DNA from: UBA1738 sp045658645
GTDB lineage: Bacteria; Bacillota; Clostridia; UBA1381
NCBI GenBank assembly: GCA_045658645.1
Contig: JAZOVJ010000024.1
Span: 1-10,242 of the forward strand
Direction of reading: 5' to 3'
Length of the DNA stretch: 10,242 nt
In this document: positions 6,649 to 10,242 of the stretch, one piece after another
Position numbering within the stretch: the first letter of the stretch is position 1
Layout: every line of letters begins with the position of its first letter
Position numbers and translations under genes: made by a program
Notes under the pieces: generated by a model
The model's input: the letters and a program-made list of their open reading frames with translations, nothing else
Told to the model about the DNA's origin: nothing
Databases searched by the model: none

Positions 6649-9130
6649 ATCTTTTTCCCGTTACTGCTTTTTCAATTTCTACTACCAACAGCGGTACTGC
6701 CGAGAGTATTCCAACCACCGACCACGCTGTAAACGATAGCGGGCATACCTTGAACACACCTGCAAAAACAGGCACTGATACCACAAGTATCTGCATTATT
6801 ATTCCTGTTACCAACGAGAATACAAGCAGTTTGTTCTCAACGAACCGGCTGTTTAAAACTGATTTCTCACTTCTCATATTGAATGCGTGGAAAAGTTGTG
6901 ATACTGACAACACACAAAATGCCATAGTTCTTGCAACATCTATATTATGATGGCTCAAAACATTAAATCCTACAGAAAATGCAAGAAGTGCAAGACCTCC
7001 GATAACTCCGCCCTCAAGACAAATTGTCGCCCAAAGGCCATCTGCAAAAAGTCCTTTTTTAGGATTTCTTGGCTTTTGGTCCATTATGGTTTTGTCAACA
7101 GGGTCAAGCCCCAGAGCAATTGCCGGCAGGGAATCGGTAACAAGGTTTACCCACAAAAGCTGAATTGCCACAAGGGGTGGCTCCCAACCGAAGACTATCC
7201 CCATAAATATGGTCATAACCTCACCGATATTTGATGACAAAAGAAACTGTATGGATTTTTTTATGTTCTCAAAAATACCTCTGCCCTCTTTTACTGCCGA
7301 TACGATTGTTGCGAAATTGTCATCGGCAAGCACAATGTCAGAAGCTTCTTTTGCCACATCTGTGCCTCTTTTTCCCATACTGCAGCCGATGTCGGCCGCC
7401 TTCAACGCCGGAGCATCATTAACCCCATCACCCGTCATTGCAACAATTTCGCCTTGTTTTTTGAATGCCTTTACAATACGCATTTTATCTTCAGGCGTTA
7501 CCCTTGCAAATATTCTATACTCACATATCTTATCATCGGTCTTTCGTGAAAGCTCTTCGCCAAGGACCGCCTTTCCCGATATTCCCACAGTTTCAGCAAT
7601 GGCTTTTGCCGTAATTTTATTATCTCCTGTTATCATTACAGGCTTTATGCCTGCACGGACGCACTCCCTGACCGCCTTTGCAACCTCCGTTCTTGGCGGG
7701 TCCATCATCCCGATTAGGCCTACAAAAACAAGCTCATTTTCACTTATTCGGGAAAGCTTGGTATCCTTATATGCAACGGCTATAACCCGAAGTGCGCCAT
7801 TTGCCATCTTATTAACTTCTTCTAAAATTTCCCTTTTCTTTACGCTATCAAGGCTTTCCATTACGCCGTTATTTATAAAGTAACTACATTTTTCAAGCAG
7901 GATTTCCGCCGCACCCTTGGTTATAATGCGGTGCTCGTTGTAGTACGGCACCATTACGCTCATAAGCTTACGCTCAGAATTGAATGGTATTTCGCAAAGC
8001 CTTTCCCTCGTGTGCTTTTTAATTCCCATCTGTTCGCATTTTGTTATAATTGCCTTTTCAGTAGGATTTTCGCCCTCGTCACAGCACAGAATTGCCAGTT
8101 CAAAAAGCTGCCTTTCATCTTCTGCCATAGACTTTGTAACGGTCATTCGGTTCTGGGTAAGCGTCCCTGTCTTATCAGCACAAATTACAGTTGCTCCGCC
8201 AAGAACCTCCACTGCCGACAAGTGCTTAACTATGGCGTTTTTCTTCGCCATTCGCTGTACGCCCATAGCAAGAACAATGGTGACAATAGCAGGAAGCCCC
8301 TCAGGAATAGCCGCAACTGCAAGGCTTACTGATGTTAAGAACATAGAAAATGGCGGGATTTTCTTTAAAAGACCCATAACAAAGATAACCGCACAAATCA
8401 CGAGAGCACCAATGCTTAAAATCTTGCCGGTTTCCGCAAGCTTTTTCTGTAGCGGTGTTGCTTCTTCGTTTTCTGTCCCTAACATTGCAGCTATTCTCCC
8501 TGTCTCCGTTTCCATACCAATGGCAGTTACGACAGCCTCGCCTTTTCCAATAATAATATTCGTTGATGCAAACACCATATTTCTTCGTTCCGCAAGAGGT
8601 GTATGCTCTTCTAATACACAGTCTCCGTCCTTTAAAACCGGCATAGCCTCGCCGGTCAAGGCAGATTCGTCCGCCTCCATCCCGACACTTTTTATAATCC
8701 TTGCGTCTGCACTTACACGGTCGCCCGCTTTTAATAAAAGAGTGTCCCCAATTCTGACATCCTCTGCATCCACTGTAAATTCCCGTCCGGCACGGCGTAT
8801 TTTTGCAGTAGGCGCCGACATCTGCTTTAGTGCTTCTAACGCATTATCTGCCCTGCTCTCCTCTATTACACCGATAACTGCATTTAAAACCACAATGACA
8901 AGAATTATAATAGGGTCAATAAAATCACCGTCTTTGCTTATGAGGGATACTGCAAAAGATATGGCGGCTGCAGCAAGCAGAACCAATATCATAAAATCAG
9001 AAAATTGCGACAAAAAGCGGGTCAGAATACTCTTTTTTTTGCTGGCATTAAGCCGGTTTTTTCCGCCGGTCCCTTCTTTTAAGGAAAGCTTTCGGAGAAC
9101 CTCTTCTTTTGACATACTGTGATAGTTCAT
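6647..9130 (-). CDS. P-type Ca2+-transporting ATPase (type II, SERCA/PMR1-like)
   Basis: 827 residues. The protein uses ATP to pump calcium out of the cytoplasm. All core motifs are intact: N-terminal cation-ATPase domain, actuator TGE (159-161), PEGLP in M4 (276-280), phosphorylation site DKTGT with D319, KGA in the N domain (405-407), TGDN (501-504) and TGDGVNDAPAL (566-576). Calcium ligands matching SERCA are visible: E277 (PEGLP), N634 and E637 (SSNIGE), and N662, T665 and D666 (NLVTD). The M8 glutamate of SERCA site I is Gln745 (SQLFHAFN), as in PMR1-type pumps, so one ion per cycle is likely. Only about 85 residues separate DKTGT from KGA, so the nucleotide-binding domain is compact and the protein shorter than the usual 870-900. 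The start is supported by AAGGA (plus 9140-9145) 8-9 bases upstream on the minus strand. Ca2+ rather than Mn2+ specificity is inference. Confidence 0.92.
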   Translation of the reverse strand: MNYHSMSKEEVLRKLSLKEGTGGKNRLNASKKKSILTRFLSQFSDFMILVLLAAAAISFAVSLISKDGDFIDPIIILVIVVLNAVIGVIEESRADNALEALKQMSAPTAKIRRAGREFTVDAEDVRIGDTLLLKAGDRVSADARIIKSVGMEADESALTGEAMPVLKDGDCVLEEHTPLAERRNMVFASTNIIIGKGEAVVTAIGMETETGRIAAMLGTENEEATPLQKKLAETGKILSIGALVICAVIFVMGLLKKIPPFSMFLTSVSLAVAAIPEGLPAIVTIVLAMGVQRMAKKNAIVKHLSAVEVLGGATVICADKTGTLTQNRMTVTKSMAEDERQLFELAILCCDEGENPTEKAIITKCEQMGIKKHTRERLCEIPFNSERKLMSVMVPYYNEHRIITKGAAEILLEKCSYFINNGVMESLDSVKKREILEEVNKMANGALRVIAVAYKDTKLSRISENELVFVGLIGMMDPPRTEVAKAVRECVRAGIKPVMITGDNKITAKAIAETVGISGKAVLGEELSRKTDDKICEYRIFARVTPEDKMRIVKAFKKQGEIVAMTGDGVNDAPALKAADIGCSMGKRGTDVAKEASDIVLADDNFATIVSAVKEGRGIFENIKKSIQFLLSSNIGEVMTIFMGIVFGWEPPLVAIQLLWVNLVTDSLPAIALGLDPVDKTIMDQKPRNPKKGLFADGLWATICLEGGVIGGLALLAFSVGFNVLSHHNIDVARTMAFCVLSVSQLFHAFNMRSEKSVLNSRFVENKLLVFSLVTGIIMQILVVSVPVFAGVFKVCPLSFTAWSVVGILSAVPLLVVEIEKAVTGKR

Positions 9131-9163
9131 TATATCAGTCCTTTTTATGTTCTTTATACCATA

Positions 9164-9192
9164 ATTATGATTTTTATATATTTTTATGAAAA
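9164..9192 (-). promoter_or_regulatory. Possible sigma-A promoter of the Ca2+ ATPase gene
   Basis: Read on the minus strand, TTTTCA (plus 9187-9192) is separated by exactly 17 bases from CATAAT (plus 9164-9169). The implied start site is near 9157, about 27 bases upstream of the ATG. The stretch is extremely AT-rich, so the match could be fortuitous. Confidence 0.45.
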
Positions 9193-9195
9193 AAC

Positions 9196-9206
9196 TTTTA
9201 TGTCCC
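9196..9206 (+). repeat. Direct repeat TTTTATGTCCC, copy 1 (upstream of the transposase-like gene)
   Basis: The 11-mer TTTTATGTCCC occurs here and again at 10032-10042, so the two copies bracket the transposase-like gene and its promoter. It contains a TGTCCCC heptamer (9201-9207) that recurs nearby. It may be an end or a recognition site of the element, or chance, since the second copy lies in a terminator-like hairpin. Confidence 0.45.
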
Positions 9207-9209
9207 CTA

Positions 9210-9237
9210 TTGATTTTCCCATAATTTGTGCTATAAT
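9210..9237 (+). promoter_or_regulatory. Extended -10 sigma-A promoter of the transposase-like gene
   Basis: TTGATT (9210-9215) is followed after 16 bases by a perfect TATAAT (9232-9237) preceded by TGC, giving an extended -10 TGCTATAAT. The start site would be near 9244, about 39 bases before the ATG. It is the best promoter match I found in the window and is divergent to the ATPase promoter. Confidence 0.75.
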
Positions 9238-9271
9238 AATATTAAGATTTGTGTCCCCAATATTTTATTAT
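9233..9271. repeat. Imperfect AT-rich inverted repeat enclosing TGTCCCC
   Basis: ATAATAATATT (9233-9243) pairs with AATATTTTATTAT (9259-9271) if two bases bulge. The intervening 15 bases end in TGTCCCC (9252-9258). It overlaps the -10 box and the leader of the transposase-like gene, so it could be an autoregulatory site. The low complexity of the arms means chance is quite possible. Confidence 0.35.
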
Positions 9272-9282
9272 GAGGTGATTTT

Positions 9283-10023
9283 ATGGCAAGAACCGGAAGA
9301 ATTGAAAGCAAAATGGGAATTTACCACGTGCTGCTTCGCGGAATGAATGAACTTTTTATACAGGACAGGGATTTTGTTGAATTTATTGCTATATTAAAAA
9401 AATATTCAAGCCTTGGTACTCTTAAAGTTTTTTCTTATACTCTCTTAAAAAACAGAGTTCATCTGGTGGTTGGCGTTCCCTCCGGTATTGGCGTTGCTCT
9501 AAAGCCTCTTTGCACAAGCTACGCAAGATATTTTAACCGTACATATCAAAGAGAGGGAAAGCTTTTTTATGACCGATTAAAGAGCGAACCTATAAATTCA
9601 GAAGGCGAACTTAAAAATGTGGTTTCATTCGTGAACTCAATAAGCGTATCCACAGGTGAAAGCTATCCTTATTCTTCTCTTTCAGATTCAGGCAGGGAAA
9701 TATGTGTCCCCGGAATACTTACTCAAAGAGAGCTTTTAAGCACCTCAGTTTCTGAAATGTTTATTGAAGACTATGACTGTCTTTCAAAAGAGGAAATCGC
9801 TAATTATATATTTGCACTTTGCGGAGTTTTGCCTGAAAACTTCAGCAATCTTCCTGCACCACAGCAAAAGAACGCGCTTTCAAAGCTTACCGAAAAGCGT
9901 TGGATTGCTAAAAATAAGCTTTACGATATTTTAGACATAAACAGACCGCGCACAGCATCAGGCGAACCTATTAAAAAGGCAGAATCCGAAAGCGACCGAG
10001 GTCTTAGTGTATGGCTGTTATAG
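9283..10023 (+). CDS. REP-associated (Y1/IS200-type) transposase-like protein, altered HUH motif
   Basis: 246 residues. The N-terminal half follows the REP-associated tyrosine transposase pattern in order: MARTGRIES with IYHVLLRGMN (13-22), then the HUH strand region, then SYARYFNRTY (79-88), then GKLFYDRLKSEP (92-103). These enzymes normally nick single-stranded DNA with two histidines (HUH) and a tyrosine. Here the HUH strand reads SYTLLKNRVHLVV, so the first His is Arg58 and only His60 remains. The segment usually written YIHxNPVKAG is FVNSISVSTG (116-125). Tyr80 and Tyr83 are still candidates for the nucleophile. The C-terminal part (about 165-220, SKEEIANYIFALCGV ... KLYDILDI) resembles the C-terminal DNA-binding helices seen in some Bacillota members. 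The reading frame is intact, with GAGGTG at 9272-9277 and a good promoter. I infer a catalytically weakened or inactive, possibly domesticated, DNA-binding protein. Family assignment is firm; function is open. Confidence 0.85.
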   Translation: MARTGRIESKMGIYHVLLRGMNELFIQDRDFVEFIAILKKYSSLGTLKVFSYTLLKNRVHLVVGVPSGIGVALKPLCTSYARYFNRTYQREGKLFYDRLKSEPINSEGELKNVVSFVNSISVSTGESYPYSSLSDSGREICVPGILTQRELLSTSVSEMFIEDYDCLSKEEIANYIFALCGVLPENFSNLPAPQQKNALSKLTEKRWIAKNKLYDILDINRPRTASGEPIKKAESESDRGLSVWLL

Positions 10024-10026
10024 TCC

Positions 10027-10047
10027 AAGGGTTTTATGTCCCTTTTT
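10027..10047 (+). terminator. Weak terminator-like hairpin after the transposase-like gene
   Basis: AAGGG (10027-10031) pairs with CCCTT (10040-10044) around an 8-base loop, followed by TTT and GTG. The stem is only 5 bp, so termination would be inefficient. The loop and right arm contain the second TTTTATGTCCC copy. Confidence 0.4.
10032..10042 (+). repeat. Direct repeat TTTTATGTCCC, copy 2 (downstream of the transposase-like gene)
   Basis: Identical over 11 bases to 9196-9206. It begins 9 bases after the stop codon. The copies diverge immediately outside the 11-mer: copy 1 continues with C, copy 2 with T. Confidence 0.45.
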
Positions 10048-10092
10048 GTGTTACGCCCTATATATACAATTAGTTAAAGGAGTTGATTTCAA

Positions 10093-10242
10093 ATGAACAA
10101 TCTGAAATATTCTGTCCCCGGTCAAATGCTTCTTATGGTTAAAAGTCATTTTACCGTTTCCGTTGTATTTATGATACTTTTTCTTATGACAGCCTCAATG
10201 CAAACCGGGGTTGTCAGCACTGTATTCGGTGTTGTGGGTCTT
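10093..10242 (+). CDS. Unidentified membrane protein, N-terminal part (3' partial)
   Basis: The first 50 codons are in the window and the frame is open to the last base. The peptide starts MNNLKYSVPGQMLLMVKSHF. A hydrophobic segment follows at about 21-33 (TVSVVFMILFLMT), then a second hydrophobic stretch (VVSTVFGVVGL) running off the edge. This suggests a multi-pass integral membrane protein with no cleavable signal. AAAGGAG at 10076-10082 lies 10 bases before the ATG and supports this start. It follows the transposase-like gene by 69 bases, with only a weak hairpin between, so partial co-transcription is possible. I do not recognise the family from this fragment. Confidence 0.7.
   Translation, partial: MNNLKYSVPGQMLLMVKSHFTVSVVFMILFLMTASMQTGVVSTVFGVVGL

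Noticed and set aside
7209..7883. 224-codon plus-strand open frame inside the ATPase gene
   Set aside because: Shadow of the minus-strand coding sequence, without start signals or recognisable motifs.
7980..9122. Long open frame of 380 codons on the plus strand opposite the ATPase gene
   Set aside because: It is antisense to a gene with every P-type ATPase motif, has low-complexity Ser/Ala/Ile composition, no ribosome binding site and no family resemblance.
9119..9346. 75-codon plus-strand open frame across the divergent intergenic region
   Set aside because: It overlaps the ATPase start, both promoters and the transposase-like start; low-complexity AT-rich translation.

Overview
The window looks like chromosomal DNA of a low-to-moderate GC Gram-positive anaerobe, most likely a member of the Clostridia (Bacillota). 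This is inferred from AGGAGG-type ribosome binding sites, the cdaA-cdaR pair, a signal-peptide protein with SLH cell-wall anchoring domains, and an iron-alcohol-dehydrogenase tail of clostridial type. I cannot name a genus.

Layout. (1) Bases 1-560 hold the 3' end of a yebC-family gene. Right behind its stop is a start-less 3' remnant of an iron-containing alcohol dehydrogenase, followed by a strong intrinsic terminator. (2) Bases 587-3612 hold a plus-strand operon: cdaA (diadenylate cyclase), cdaR (its YbbR-domain partner, with a 4-base overlap) and hslO (redox chaperone Hsp33), closed by a perfect 13-bp hairpin. glmM, which often follows cdaR, is not here. (3) Bases 3641-6610 hold a 989-residue secreted protein with three SLH repeats, a probable Ig/FN3-like domain and two consecutive GLUG-type beta-helix blocks rich in regularly placed cysteines. 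(4) A palindromic, probably bidirectional terminator separates it from a convergent minus-strand gene (6647-9130) for a P-type Ca2+-transporting ATPase. (5) A 152-bp divergent intergenic region carries promoters for the ATPase and for a plus-strand REP-associated-transposase-like gene (9283-10023) whose HUH active-site motif is altered. (6) The last 150 bases begin an unidentified membrane protein that runs off the window.

Functionally, cdaA and cdaR make and control c-di-AMP, which governs potassium, osmotic and cell-wall homeostasis. Hsp33 protects proteins under oxidative stress, and the SLH protein sits on the cell surface. Grouping these as envelope and stress functions is inference from position. 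The ATPase and transposase-like gene are separate transcription units.

I found no tRNA, rRNA, CRISPR array, riboswitch or evident defence system. The points most worth a second look are the transposase-like protein with Arg in place of the first HUH histidine, the cluster of TGTCCCC heptamers around it, the cysteine columns of the SLH/GLUG protein, and the alcohol dehydrogenase remnant fused behind yebC.
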